Below are positions 1 to 8,771 of a stretch of DNA of 37,803 bases, piece after piece. The stretch is from NCBI GenBank assembly GCA_022842285.1, contig JALHPV010000033.1, positions 1 to 37,803 on the forward strand, written 5' to 3'. The notes under the pieces were generated by a model. That model saw only the letters and a program-made list of their open reading frames with translations, made no database searches and was not told the DNA's origin. Origin of the DNA: Kofleriaceae bacterium (GTDB lineage: Bacteria; Myxococcota_A; Polyangia; Haliangiales; Haliangiaceae). The position numbers and the translations under genes are program-made. The stretch's first letter is position 1; every line of letters starts with the position of its first letter.

Positions 1-517
1 CTGCCACGCCGACCAGCGCAAGGCCGTGGCCGTCGGACATGCCACGTGCACGAAGTGCCACCAGGGCGGGCCGCACGAGCCGGCGCGGCGTCCACCGGCG
101 TGTGCCACGTGTCATGCGGCCGAGGCCTCCACGGCGCCGTCCGGACATCGTGCCTGCGCGAGCTGCCACGACGAGCACGCGGGCACGGTCCGCCCCTCGG
201 CCACCTGCGCGAGCTGCCATGCCGATCGCGCCGCCGCCGGTCACGGGACTCATCTCGGGTGCGCGACCTGTCATCGTCCGCACGGTCCCGGTGGCGTCGC
301 GACGCCGCCGGCGTGCACGACGTGCCACGCGGCCGCCTCCCGGCCGGGCCTGCATCGGGTCTCGGCCCACGCCGCATGCGCCACCTGTCACGAAGGGCAC
401 GAAGCGCGACCGCGCGATGATCGGGCGACCTGCGCGACGTGCCACGACAAGCTGCAGGATCACGAGCCGGATGCGCAGCGCTGCGCGGGATGTCACCCGT
501 TCGGTCGCGGGTCGTAG
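1..517 (+). CDS. Multihaem c-type cytochrome, C-terminal part (5' end outside window)
   Basis: The reading frame is open from base 2, so only the C-terminal part is present. It holds nine complete CxxCH haem-binding motifs (CTKCH, CATCH, CASCH twice, CATCH, CTTCH, CATCH twice, CAGCH), and the first two residues, CH, look like the end of a tenth. Spacing between motifs is short and irregular, and extra His residues could serve as distal ligands, as in cytochrome c3/c7-type and larger multihaem electron carriers. Such proteins act in the periplasm or at the outer membrane in electron transfer. The sequence between motifs is low complexity (Ala, His, Arg, Pro), so a finer family cannot be assigned. 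The last 25 bases overlap the 3' end of the convergent gene on the other strand. Confidence 0.85.
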   Translation, partial: CHADQRKAVAVGHATCTKCHQGGPHEPARRPPACATCHAAEASTAPSGHRACASCHDEHAGTVRPSATCASCHADRAAAGHGTHLGCATCHRPHGPGGVATPPACTTCHAAASRPGLHRVSAHAACATCHEGHEARPRDDRATCATCHDKLQDHEPDAQRCAGCHPFGRGS

Positions 518-1251
518 CGCAGGACGCGGCGGGCCTTGGTTCCGTCGAGGATCCCGCTCAGGTGAAAGCGGCCGGCGGATCGCGAGAGCAGCGGCCCCGG
601 GACCGGGACGTCACGCGCCCCGGACGCGCGGACGAGCTGCGTGAGCGGCAGCGTCTCCGCACCGGGGATGTTGAACACCCCGATCGCGTCCGACGTGGCG
701 GCCAGCGTGACGGCGCGGGCGTAGTCCGCGACCGACAAGACGTTGATCATCGGATCGAAGCCGAGCGGACGCAGGAAGACGCGGCTGTGCGTGAGCTCCC
801 AGAGCTGGCTCCCCGTGTCCTCGGCGAATACCTCGGCGAGGCGCAGCACGACGATCTGCAACGTCGGGCAGTCGAGCCGGGTGGAGGCTTCGAGGTCCGC
901 CGCGACGTGCTCGCGGACCCAGCGCGGAGCCCACGGAGCGAGCTCGAGCGGCGCCTCCTCGTCGAGGAGATTCGGCTCGCGTGCGCTCAGGGCATAGACC
1001 GCGCCGGCACTGCACAGGACGAACCGCCGGATCGTGGGATGGTGGGCCGCGGCGAGCACGAGCGCGCGCGTGCTCGCCGCGTCGCTTCCCGTGTGGACGA
1101 GCGTGTCGACGCCCGCCGGGGCGCCGAAGATGGCGTCGTGGATCATGCGATGACCGCGCAGTCCATCCAGTCCGATGACCCGGGCCGCCGGTAACGCCGA
1201 TGCGATCACGGATCCCAGTCGGTGACGAGCGCCGGTGACGAGCGCGATCAT
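493..1251 (-). CDS. NAD-dependent epimerase/dehydratase-like protein, degenerate active site
   Basis: A 252-residue protein with the fold pattern of extended short-chain dehydrogenases. It has an N-terminal beta-strand and glycine-rich turn (VTGARHRLG, residues 5-13), a DGLRG segment, and the strand FVLCSAGAVYA where epimerases carry S-S-x-x-V-Y. The glycine motif lacks the central Gly of GxxGxxG, and no YxxxK catalytic pair follows the Ser segment; the equivalent region reads WAPRWVREHV. It may therefore bind a nucleotide or sugar without classical SDR chemistry. Its ATG overlaps the stop of the upstream acyltransferase (ATGA), so the two are translationally coupled and probably act in the same lipid or envelope process. 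It converges with the cytochrome gene and overlaps it. Confidence 0.75.
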   Translation of the reverse strand: MIALVTGARHRLGSVIASALPAARVIGLDGLRGHRMIHDAIFGAPAGVDTLVHTGSDAASTRALVLAAAHHPTIRRFVLCSAGAVYALSAREPNLLDEEAPLELAPWAPRWVREHVAADLEASTRLDCPTLQIVVLRLAEVFAEDTGSQLWELTHSRVFLRPLGFDPMINVLSVADYARAVTLAATSDAIGVFNIPGAETLPLTQLVRASGARDVPVPGPLLSRSAGRFHLSGILDGTKARRVLRYDPRPNG

Positions 1252-1985
1252 GTCAGGTTCCGCTCCACCAACGCCGCGACCGCAGAGCGGGTGCGTGCGG
1301 CCGCCTCCGCCACTGCCACCGGATCATCGGCGTCGACGCCGGGGAAGGTGATCGGGGCGCCGTAGTGGATCGCGACCCGGTGCGGCAGGGGGAGGGGGGC
1401 GCGCGGGACGGGCAGGTACGGCGATCCGAACACGTGCACGTGCAGCTTCACGAGGACAGGCCAGCTCTCCTCGACGCCGATGATCGCGACGGGCACGACC
1501 GGAACCCGATGTCGGATGGCCAGCTCGACATGGCCGACGTTCCACTGCTGCAGCTGATAGCGGTCACGCGCGGGCTTCGCTGGGCCGCTCACTCCCTCGG
1601 GGAAGATCGCGATCAGCTCGTTCCTCTCCAGGAGGCGACGGACGTTCGTCTGCGTGCCACTCACGACTCCGCACCGTGCGAACACCGTACTGACGATGGG
1701 CAGGAGCGGCACGAAGCGGTCTGCGACGACGCGTAGCCAGCGACCCAGGCGCAGCTTCGCATCGAGCCAGAGTAGGGCCGCATCGAGAGGCAGCGTCCCC
1801 CCATGGTTGGGCACGAGGATCGCGGGGCCGGCGCCGGGCAGCTGCTCGGCGCCAACCGCCGTGAGTTGAAAGTAGTGCTTCGCGATGGGACGCAGCCATC
1901 GCGCCATCCGCTCGGCACTCGGCGGATGCAGACCGAACACGTCGTACCCGTGCCCCTCGTCGATCATGGTTACGGCCATGCCCAT
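1248..1985 (-). CDS. Lysophospholipid acyltransferase family protein (PlsC/MGAT-like)
   Basis: A 245-residue protein with LPLAT-family blocks. NHGGTLPLD (residues 60-68) is the acyltransferase motif I in the H-x6-D form seen in MGAT-like bacterial members rather than the H-x4-D of classical PlsC. FPEGVSG (128-134) is the acyl-acceptor motif III. The family transfers acyl chains to lysophospholipids or other glycerolipids at the inner membrane. The start used gives MGMAVTMIDEGHG; internal Met codons at residues 3 and 7 are possible alternatives. It lies 57 bp downstream of the globin-kinase gene on the same strand and overlaps the epimerase-like gene by four bases. Substrate unknown. Confidence 0.85.
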   Translation of the reverse strand: MGMAVTMIDEGHGYDVFGLHPPSAERMARWLRPIAKHYFQLTAVGAEQLPGAGPAILVPNHGGTLPLDAALLWLDAKLRLGRWLRVVADRFVPLLPIVSTVFARCGVVSGTQTNVRRLLERNELIAIFPEGVSGPAKPARDRYQLQQWNVGHVELAIRHRVPVVPVAIIGVEESWPVLVKLHVHVFGSPYLPVPRAPLPLPHRVAIHYGAPITFPGVDADDPVAVAEAAARTRSAVAALVERNLT

Positions 1986-2042
1986 GCAAGTTGCGAGCGA
2001 CCTGCGGGACCGGTGAGTCGCGCAACGGTTGCGTGAGCGAGC

Positions 2043-3199
2043 CTAGCCGAGGGGCAGCGAGACACCGAAGCGAGTGCCGTGGGGGCCCGTGTCGAGGCGG
2101 ATCGCTCCGCCGTGCAACGCGACGAGGCTATGCACGATCGACATCCCCAGTCCCGTGCCGCCCTCTTTGGTCGAGAAGAACGGCTCGAAGATCCGTGCTC
2201 GCACCGCCTCCGGGATTCCCGGGCCGCTGTCGTGAACCTCGAGCTCGATCGAGTTGTCGGTCGTCATGAGCTCGACGACGACCTCGCCACCGGCGAGCAC
2301 GACCTCGATCGCGTTGCGAATCAGATGATCGGCGACCTGCGTGAGCTTGGGCCCGTCGACGTTGGCCACGAGCGTCTCTCGCCCGGGGACGAACCGCAGC
2401 GTCGCGCCGCGATCTTCGGCCGCCGGCCGCTGCTCGTCGCAGACGGCGGCGACGAGCTTGACCACGTCATGCGACAGAGGATTCAGCCGCACGGGCTGGG
2501 CGAAGGTCAGGAAGTCGGTGAGGAGGCTGGTCAAGCGAACGAGCTCGGACTGGGCGAGCTCGACCGGCGTGACGAGTCGCTCCTCCGCGTCTGCGCGTCG
2601 CAGCCGCCGCTCCACGAGCTCGAGCTGGAGCTTGGCCGCGTTGAGCGGATTTCGGATCTCGTGCGCGAGCCCGGCGGTCAAGGTCTGGAGGGAGACGAGC
2701 CGCTCGTCGCGCTCCTCGCGGGTCCGTTCGCTCTGGGAGGGGCGATGCGTGAGCTGGTAGTGGCGGACGAGACAGGCGAGCTCGAGATCGAGCAACCGAT
2801 TCACCGAGTCCACGAGCGCCCACGCTTCGGCCGGCGGATAGAGCGCGGCGATCCGGTGGTGGTAGGCCATGCGGACGACGTGGATGAACGTGACCGTCCG
2901 GTGCTGCGGCCACGCCTCGGGGATGTGGCGTGCTCCGGCGTGGAGGCGCCCGACGTAGAAGGCGTGGTCATGCGGCCCGCGGAGGCTCGTTTCGAGCCAT
3001 TCGATCACGCCTTCGCGGATGCGAGACACCTGCTCGGGCGTGGCGACGCTCGGCGCGGCATCAGGGGCGTTCGCGAGCAGCTCGAGGTAGCGGTCGGCGA
3101 TCGCCGGGAGATCGGGCCGGAGTCGCTCGAGGAGCCGCGCCACTCGCGTCGTATCCTCGCTGTCGAACCGGATGAAGCCGAGCAGCTCGGCGATCGAGT

Positions 3200-3203
<4 letters not shown>
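2043..3203 (-). CDS. Globin-coupled sensor histidine kinase
   Basis: A 386-residue soluble kinase. Residues 1-150 match the protoglobin/globin-coupled-sensor pattern: an N-terminal helix with FDSEDTTRVARLLERLRP, DRYLELLAN, GVIEWLETSLRGPHD, then YVGRLHAGARHIPEAW, where H93 aligns with the proximal haem-ligand His of the family block RLRIGRVH. HisKA follows with the H-box LAHEIRNPLN (phospho-acceptor H181), then a HATPase with N-box DHLIRNAIE (292-300), G1 DSGPGIP and G2 GGTGLGMSI. No membrane segment is seen. The ATG overlaps the stop of the NtrC gene (ATGA), so the pair is translationally coupled and is almost certainly a cognate two-component system. The frame is open far upstream, but that part only shadows the NtrC gene. 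Haem binding and ligand (O2, NO, CO or redox) are inferred. Confidence 0.88.
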
Positions 3204-4600
<1,397 letters not shown>

Positions 4601-4613
4601 GAGCGACGACTGT

Positions 4614-4629
4614 AGCGATTCCCGTGCCG
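4614..4629 (-). promoter_or_regulatory. Putative sigma54 (-24/-12) promoter of the NtrC gene
   Basis: On the minus strand it reads CGGCACGGGAATCGCT, against consensus TGGCACG-N4-TTGCW. GGCACG is perfect, GG-N10-GC spacing is exact, and the -12 box has one mismatch. The first base is 29 nt before the ATG, close to the 28-nt spacing seen across the island. Predicted transcription begins almost at the start codon. Confidence 0.6.
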
Positions 4630-4634
4630 CCCCA

Positions 4635-4703
4635 CGCGCAGGTTTGGCGCATCGCCGCCCGCAAGTTTTGCGCCACTGGTGCATGGCGCGCAAACCTTGC
4701 GCG
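4635..4703. promoter_or_regulatory. Triple dyad operator/enhancer upstream of the NtrC gene
   Basis: Three 17-bp near-palindromes share the form CGCGCAA-N3-TTGCGCG. The site at 4687-4703 is perfect (7-bp arms, spacer acc). The site at 4658-4674 is CCCGCAA-gtt-TTGCGCC. The site at 4635-4651 is CGCGCAG-gtt-TGGCGCA. They fill the 105-bp gap between the hybrid-kinase stop and the NtrC start, directly upstream of the -24/-12 element at 4614-4629. They are plausible enhancer sites for the NtrC protein acting on its own gene. Related sites occur elsewhere in the island. Confidence 0.55.
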
Positions 4704-4705
4704 GT

Positions 4706-6637
4706 TTAACTCTGCGGAACCAGGAGCTCTTCGAGCGCCGCGGTCAGCTCCGTCACCTTGACCGGCTTGGTGAGATAGCGATGAAAGCCGGCATCGACGG
4801 CCCGCTTCCCATCGCTGGGCAGGGCGGCCGCGGAGAGTCCGAGGACGGGGATGGAGCGGGTCTCGGGACCTGCCTTCAGGATCCGGACGGCGTCCACCCC
4901 GCTCATCCCCGGCAGGTTGATGTCCATGATGACGACCGTCGGGCGGTGGGCCCGAATCAGCTCCAGCCCGATCTCGGCCGTCGGCGCGGTGATGAGCTCG
5001 ACCGAGCTCAGCTCGTCCATCACATCCCGCATGAAGGCGATGTTGGACGGATTGTCCTCGACGTAGACCACCTTGAAGCGAGCGGACTCGCCTTCCGTCA
5101 AGGGCGAGAGGGGGCCGGACCGCTGACGCCCGGGGAGTGGCTCGTCGGCGGGCACCTCGTGGAGCGGCACCTCGATCCAGAACGTCGAGCCCCGTCCCTC
5201 CTCCGTGGAGAAGCCGACGCGGCCGTGCATCAGCTCTGCGAGGCGCTTGCTGATGGCCAGGCCGATGCCAGTGCCCTCGATCGGACCGGTCTCCTGACCC
5301 GCTCGCTGGAACGGTTCGAAGATGCGATCGCGCTTGGCGTCGGGGATGCCGAGCCCGTTGTCGATGGTGGAGATCCGGACCCGCGTCCCGACCGGCTTCA
5401 CGTCGAAGCGCAGGAAGCCATCCTTTCGACCGTACTTGATCGCGTTCGAGCCGAAGTTCATCAGGACCTGCGCGAGCCGGGTGCGATCTGCGGTCACCAC
5501 GATCGGGCCATCCGGGAGCGGCGCGAGCTCCATCTGGATCTGGGCGCGCGTCGCCATCGGCTCGAGCGTGGTCAGCACCTCCCGCAGGACGTCTTCCAGG
5601 GAAACCTGTTCGATCGAGACGGAGACATGGCCCGACTCGATCTTGGCGAGATCGAGCACGTCATCGATGAGGCGAAGCAGGTGCTCTCCACCTCGCAGGA
5701 CGTGCTGGACGCGCTCGATCTGACGGGCATCGAGTGGGTTCCTGCGATCACGCTCGAGGAGCTGTGCAAACCCGAGCACCGCGTTCAGCGGCGTCCGGAG
5801 CTCGTGGCTCATCGACGACAGGAACTCGCTCTTGGCGGCGCTCGCCGCCTCGGCCGCCGCCCGCGCTTGCCGCAGATCCGCTTCGCGCTGCACGTCATCG
5901 GTGACGTCGGCGATGGTCGATACCGTGCCGTGCTCGGCGGTCTTCCGTGCGGTCACGCGCAGGTAGCGACCGGTGCCCGTGCGCACGTCGAGCATGCCGA
6001 TCGGATTCTGGTGGTACGCGAACCAGCGGCGCAGCAACGCATCCTTGGATTCACTGCTGAAGTCGAAGGCGCCGCTCTCCACCGCCGAGCGCAGCAGATC
6101 ATCGAAGCGCATCCCCACGATGGCGTGTCCGAGGTCGCTGCCCAGGAGCTCGCGCGCGGTGCTATTCACCATCACGACGCGGTCATGCTCGTCGAAGAGC
6201 GCGAACGCATCACTGACGGAATCGACCGCCGACGTGAGATACGCGGTGGCGCGGCGCTTCTCTCCCTCGAGCACGCGGCGCTCCGAGATGTCGCGAATGC
6301 CCGCCGTGATGAGCAGGCCCCGCTCGGTCTCGATGGGAGACAGGCTGATCTCGACGGGAAACTCGGTGCCGTCCTTGCGTGCTCCGTGGAGGTCCAGCCC
6401 CGAGCCCATCGGTCGGAGCCGCGGCGCCGCCGTGAACGACGCCATGTGCTTGGCGTGATACGGCCGCACGCGCCTCGGCACCAGCAGGTCGATGGTCCGA
6501 CCGATCAGCTCGTCGCGCTCGTAGCCGAACATGCGGGCGCCCTCGGCGTTCACCAGCACGATCCGTCCCGAGGCCTCGCACACGATCAGGCCGTCCGGTG
6601 CTGCATCGATCAGCTCGCGGAAGGGCAGGTCATCCAT
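4706..6637 (-). CDS. PAS-PAS hybrid histidine kinase with C-terminal receiver
   Basis: A 643-residue protein without membrane segments. PAS domain 1 spans about 5-120 (DAAPDGLIV, GRIVLVN, DGTEFPVEIS, ending DISERR); PAS 2 spans about 131-250 (DSVSDAFALFDEHDRVVMVN). HisKA follows with H278 in MSHELRTPLN, then HATPase (N-box NFGSNAIKYG, G1 DNGLGIP, G2 EGTGIGLAISKRLAELM) and a receiver domain with D572 in MDINLPG and K624 in LTKPVK. The ATG at 6637 overlaps the stop of the upstream REC-kinase by 8 nt; an in-frame GTG at 6655 is the alternative start. It is transcribed with the other kinases ahead of the NtrC gene and probably feeds into the same pathway. The PAS ligand cannot be read from the sequence. 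Confidence 0.92.
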   Translation of the reverse strand: MDDLPFRELIDAAPDGLIVCEASGRIVLVNAEGARMFGYERDELIGRTIDLLVPRRVRPYHAKHMASFTAAPRLRPMGSGLDLHGARKDGTEFPVEISLSPIETERGLLITAGIRDISERRVLEGEKRRATAYLTSAVDSVSDAFALFDEHDRVVMVNSTARELLGSDLGHAIVGMRFDDLLRSAVESGAFDFSSESKDALLRRWFAYHQNPIGMLDVRTGTGRYLRVTARKTAEHGTVSTIADVTDDVQREADLRQARAAAEAASAAKSEFLSSMSHELRTPLNAVLGFAQLLERDRRNPLDARQIERVQHVLRGGEHLLRLIDDVLDLAKIESGHVSVSIEQVSLEDVLREVLTTLEPMATRAQIQMELAPLPDGPIVVTADRTRLAQVLMNFGSNAIKYGRKDGFLRFDVKPVGTRVRISTIDNGLGIPDAKRDRIFEPFQRAGQETGPIEGTGIGLAISKRLAELMHGRVGFSTEEGRGSTFWIEVPLHEVPADEPLPGRQRSGPLSPLTEGESARFKVVYVEDNPSNIAFMRDVMDELSSVELITAPTAEIGLELIRAHRPTVVIMDINLPGMSGVDAVRILKAGPETRSIPVLGLSAAALPSDGKRAVDAGFHRYLTKPVKVTELTAALEELLVPQS

Positions 6638-7739
6638 GACGAGGAAATCTTGCACAGAACACGGCTCCGGGCTCCGCGTCCTCCACCCAGATCTCGCCGC
6701 CGTGGGCTTCCATGACCAGCTTGCAGAACGACAGCCCTAGCCCGCGGTTGTGACTCTTCGAGCGATCTCCACTCGTGAAGCGGTCGAAGACGGACTCCTT
6801 GCGATCGACGGGGATCCCGCTCCCCGCGTCACGCACGCGCAGCTCGACGCCGTGGCGGGTATCGGTGAGAGCGACGGTCACGGCCGTCCCGGCCGGCGCA
6901 TGGCGGAGCGCGTTCTCGACGAGGTTGGCGAGAAGCCGGTGCACGAGATCACGATCCGCGAGCACCTCGTTGGCGCCGATCGAGGCCACGAGCTCGACAT
7001 CTGCATCGGAGGCCATCGGCCGCAGCTCGTCGAGAACCTCGGTGACGAGGGGGCTCGTGGGGACCAGCTTCACGTTCGGAGCCAGCCGCCCCTCGTCCGC
7101 CTTGCTCACGTCGAGCAGGTTCGTGATCATCCGCATCAGCGCACGGGTCTCGGCGCGCATGGCGGCGGCGGCGGTCTTGGAGCGCTCGCTGCCGGTGGCA
7201 TCCCGGAGGATGCGCTGGGCGAGCAGATCGATCGTCCCGACCGGATTCTTCAGGTCGTGCACCAGGAACGTCGCGAGCTGCTCCTTCTGATACTGGAGGC
7301 GCTGCAGGTGATCGCGTTGCTGCTTCAGCTCGGCGACCAGCTCGAGCCGTTCGCCGGCGAGCCGCCGGATGTGCAGGGCGGCGCGCAGGCGCGCCACCAG
7401 CTCGTCGGGACGGAGCGGCTTCGTCAGGAAGTCATCGCCACCCGCAGCCACCGCCCGGTCGAAGGTGTCCAGCTCGCGGAGGGCCGTCGCGAACACGATC
7501 GCGACCTTCGAGCCGCCCGCCAGTGCGCGGATGCGCTCGCAGGCCACGAGGCCATCGATGCCCGGCATGCGCACGTCCATGACGATGCAGTCCACGCGCT
7601 CGCGCTCGAACTCGGCGATCGCCTGCGCTCCGTCCACCGCCTCGCGCACGGAGAAGCCTTCGTCCTCGAGGGTGGCTCGAGCCAGCGCGCGGTTCTGCGC
7701 GTTGTCATCGACGACGAGGACCGTGACCACATCCAGCAT
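6630..7739 (-). CDS. Hybrid sensor kinase with N-terminal receiver (REC-HisKA-HATPase)
   Basis: A 369-residue cytoplasmic protein. The receiver comes first (VLVVDDN at 7-13, D55 in MDVRMPG, K108 in LTKPLR), then a short coiled linker (ERLELVAELKQQRDHLQRLQYQKEQ), HisKA with H161 in LVHDLKNPVG, and HATPase (N-box NLVENALRHAP, G1 DAGSGIP, G2 GLGLSFCKLVMEAHGG). A receiver upstream of a kinase suggests a middle step in a phosphorelay or control by another kinase. It is the first gene of the minus-strand signalling operon and is divergent from the cytochrome lipoprotein gene at 7862. No -24/-12 match lies at the island spacing before it. A TATGAG hexamer 13 nt before the ATG is a possible -10 box, without a good -35. 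Confidence 0.9.
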   Translation of the reverse strand: MLDVVTVLVVDDNAQNRALARATLEDEGFSVREAVDGAQAIAEFERERVDCIVMDVRMPGIDGLVACERIRALAGGSKVAIVFATALRELDTFDRAVAAGGDDFLTKPLRPDELVARLRAALHIRRLAGERLELVAELKQQRDHLQRLQYQKEQLATFLVHDLKNPVGTIDLLAQRILRDATGSERSKTAAAAMRAETRALMRMITNLLDVSKADEGRLAPNVKLVPTSPLVTEVLDELRPMASDADVELVASIGANEVLADRDLVHRLLANLVENALRHAPAGTAVTVALTDTRHGVELRVRDAGSGIPVDRKESVFDRFTSGDRSKSHNRGLGLSFCKLVMEAHGGEIWVEDAEPGAVFCARFPRHG

Positions 7740-7765
7740 TCGCGCCCCCTACTCATACCCCCGTC

Positions 7766-7782
7766 TGCGCAACGGGTGCGGG
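7766..7782. promoter_or_regulatory. Near-dyad resembling the NtrC-gene sites
   Basis: TGCGCAA-cgg-GTGCGGG matches the CGCGCAA-N3-TTGCGCG form at 11 of 14 arm positions. It lies in the divergent region between the REC-kinase and the cytochrome lipoprotein, 52 nt upstream of the -24/-12 element at 7834. Confidence 0.3.
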
Positions 7783-7833
7783 TCGTTTCACGCTGAAGCG
7801 AAGAACTTGCGCATTCCCGGCCCCCGGCCCAGG

Positions 7834-7849
7834 TGGCATGGGCCTGGCA
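7834..7849 (+). promoter_or_regulatory. Putative sigma54 promoter of the cytochrome lipoprotein
   Basis: It reads TGGCATGGGCCTGGCA: TGGCA in the -24 box, GG-N10-GC spacing, and TGGCA against TTGCA in the -12 box. Its first base is exactly 28 nt before the ATG at 7862. The match also helps choose that start. Confidence 0.5.
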
Positions 7850-7861
7850 GCACCGGCTCGT

Positions 7862-8623
7862 ATGTACATGCGCGTCGCCGCTGCCGCCCTGCTCGTCGCC
7901 TCCGCATGTCGGCCCGAGAAACAGTATCCCCCCGCGCCCGCGATGCCCCCGCAACCGTCGTTCGTCACCCTCGTGAACTCGACGCTCGCCCGGATGCACC
8001 AGCGGTACAGCGCCGCGCGCCGCATCGAAGAGGCGATCATCTGGGGAGATCTCGCAACGGCCCAGGCCGAGGCCGGACAGCTCGCGCTCCTCGCCGAGCC
8101 GAGCGCCCTCCCCGAATGGCAGCCGTACTTCGACCGCGTGCGCGATGCGGCCCGGGAGCTCGAGGCGTCGGGCGTGATCGCGTCGGCCGCACGGCGGAGC
8201 GCCGAGCTCGGTGCCGCCTGCGCGGACTGTCATGCCGCCATCGGCGGCCGCCCCGTGTTCGATACGATTCTGCCGCCGCCGACCGGTGACAGCGTCGATG
8301 CGCAGATGCGGGCCCACGGCTGGGGCGCCGCGCGGATGTGGGAGGGCTTGATCGCCCCCGAGAATGCCCGCTGGGAAGAGGGCGCGGGGGCGCTCGTCCT
8401 CTCGCCGATCACGATCTCGGAGGTCGAACAGACCCGCCTGTCAGACAACATGGTGTCCGTGCGCAACGCCATGGGCGAGCATGTCGAGAAGATCCGCGCG
8501 TACGCGAGCAAGGCGATGACGCCTCTCACCCAGCGCGAGCGCGTCGACCTGTACGGCGAGATGCTGGTGACGTGCGCGAGCTGCCATGCGCTCGTGCGCG
8601 ACGTGGACCTCGCGCGCCAGTGA
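7862..8623 (+). CDS. Di-haem c-type cytochrome lipoprotein
   Basis: A 253-residue protein beginning MYMRVAAAALLVASAC, a short lipoprotein signal with the lipidated Cys at residue 16. It carries two haem sites, CADCH (120-124) and CASCH (238-242), separated by a mostly helical stretch. This looks like a small periplasmic membrane-anchored electron carrier or haem-based redox component; no named family is recognised. The start at 7862 is preferred over an in-frame ATG at 7838 because it gives a compact signal peptide and lies exactly 28 nt after a -24/-12 element. It is divergent from the kinase operon, which places a haem protein next to haem-sensor signalling genes. Confidence 0.82.
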   Translation: MYMRVAAAALLVASACRPEKQYPPAPAMPPQPSFVTLVNSTLARMHQRYSAARRIEEAIIWGDLATAQAEAGQLALLAEPSALPEWQPYFDRVRDAARELEASGVIASAARRSAELGAACADCHAAIGGRPVFDTILPPPTGDSVDAQMRAHGWGAARMWEGLIAPENARWEEGAGALVLSPITISEVEQTRLSDNMVSVRNAMGEHVEKIRAYASKAMTPLTQRERVDLYGEMLVTCASCHALVRDVDLARQ

Positions 8624-8626
8624 CGT

Positions 8627-8643
8627 CGCGCAAGCCGTGCGGC
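8627..8643. promoter_or_regulatory. Partial dyad (enhancer-like) upstream of the SDR promoter
   Basis: CGCGCAA-gcc-GTGCGGC has a perfect left arm and a 4-of-7 right arm relative to the NtrC-gene dyad. A perfect right-arm half-site, TTGCGCG, follows at 8667-8673. Both lie 28-75 nt upstream of the strong -24/-12 element at 8701. Confidence 0.3.
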
Positions 8644-8700
8644 TCGGACCTGGGCCCGACCGGCGATTGCGCGTGATCTCACCTCGCGGTGGTTCCAGGG

Positions 8701-8716
8701 TGGCGCGTGCCTTGCT
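8701..8716 (+). promoter_or_regulatory. Putative sigma54 promoter of the leader peptide-SDR unit
   Basis: TGGCGCGTGCCTTGCT differs from TGGCACG-N4-TTGCW at one position only. It is 28 nt before the ATG of a 13-codon open frame at 8729 and 71 nt before the SDR ATG. Confidence 0.65.
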
Positions 8717-8728
8717 CTCTCGGCGTGC

Positions 8729-8770
8729 ATGAGCATCGACATCTCGGACCACGCCACGAAGGCGGCGTGA
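8729..8770 (+). CDS. Putative 13-residue leader peptide, coupled to the SDR gene
   Basis: ATG at 8729 opens MSIDISDHATKAA and stops at 8770, one base before the SDR ATG at 8772. The ATG is exactly 28 nt from the first base of a near-perfect sigma54 promoter, the same spacing as at full-length island genes, so a leaderless transcript would begin at this codon. It could couple translation into the SDR gene. It is too short to judge from sequence alone. Confidence 0.4.
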   Translation: MSIDISDHATKAA

Positions 8771-8771
8771 C

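Noticed and set aside
4660-4675. A second sigma54-like match on the minus strand (TGGCGCAAAACTTGCG) upstream of the NtrC gene
   Set aside because: Spacing is exact, but the match is contained in a palindromic dyad of the triple operator. The element at 4614-4629 has the island spacing to the start codon, so the upper match is better read as an activator site.
4679-6715. 678-codon open frame on the plus strand opposite the hybrid kinase
   Set aside because: It is a mirror of the kinase gene in high-GC DNA: Arg/His/Asp-rich with no family motif, while the minus strand encodes clear PAS, HisKA, HATPase and receiver motifs.
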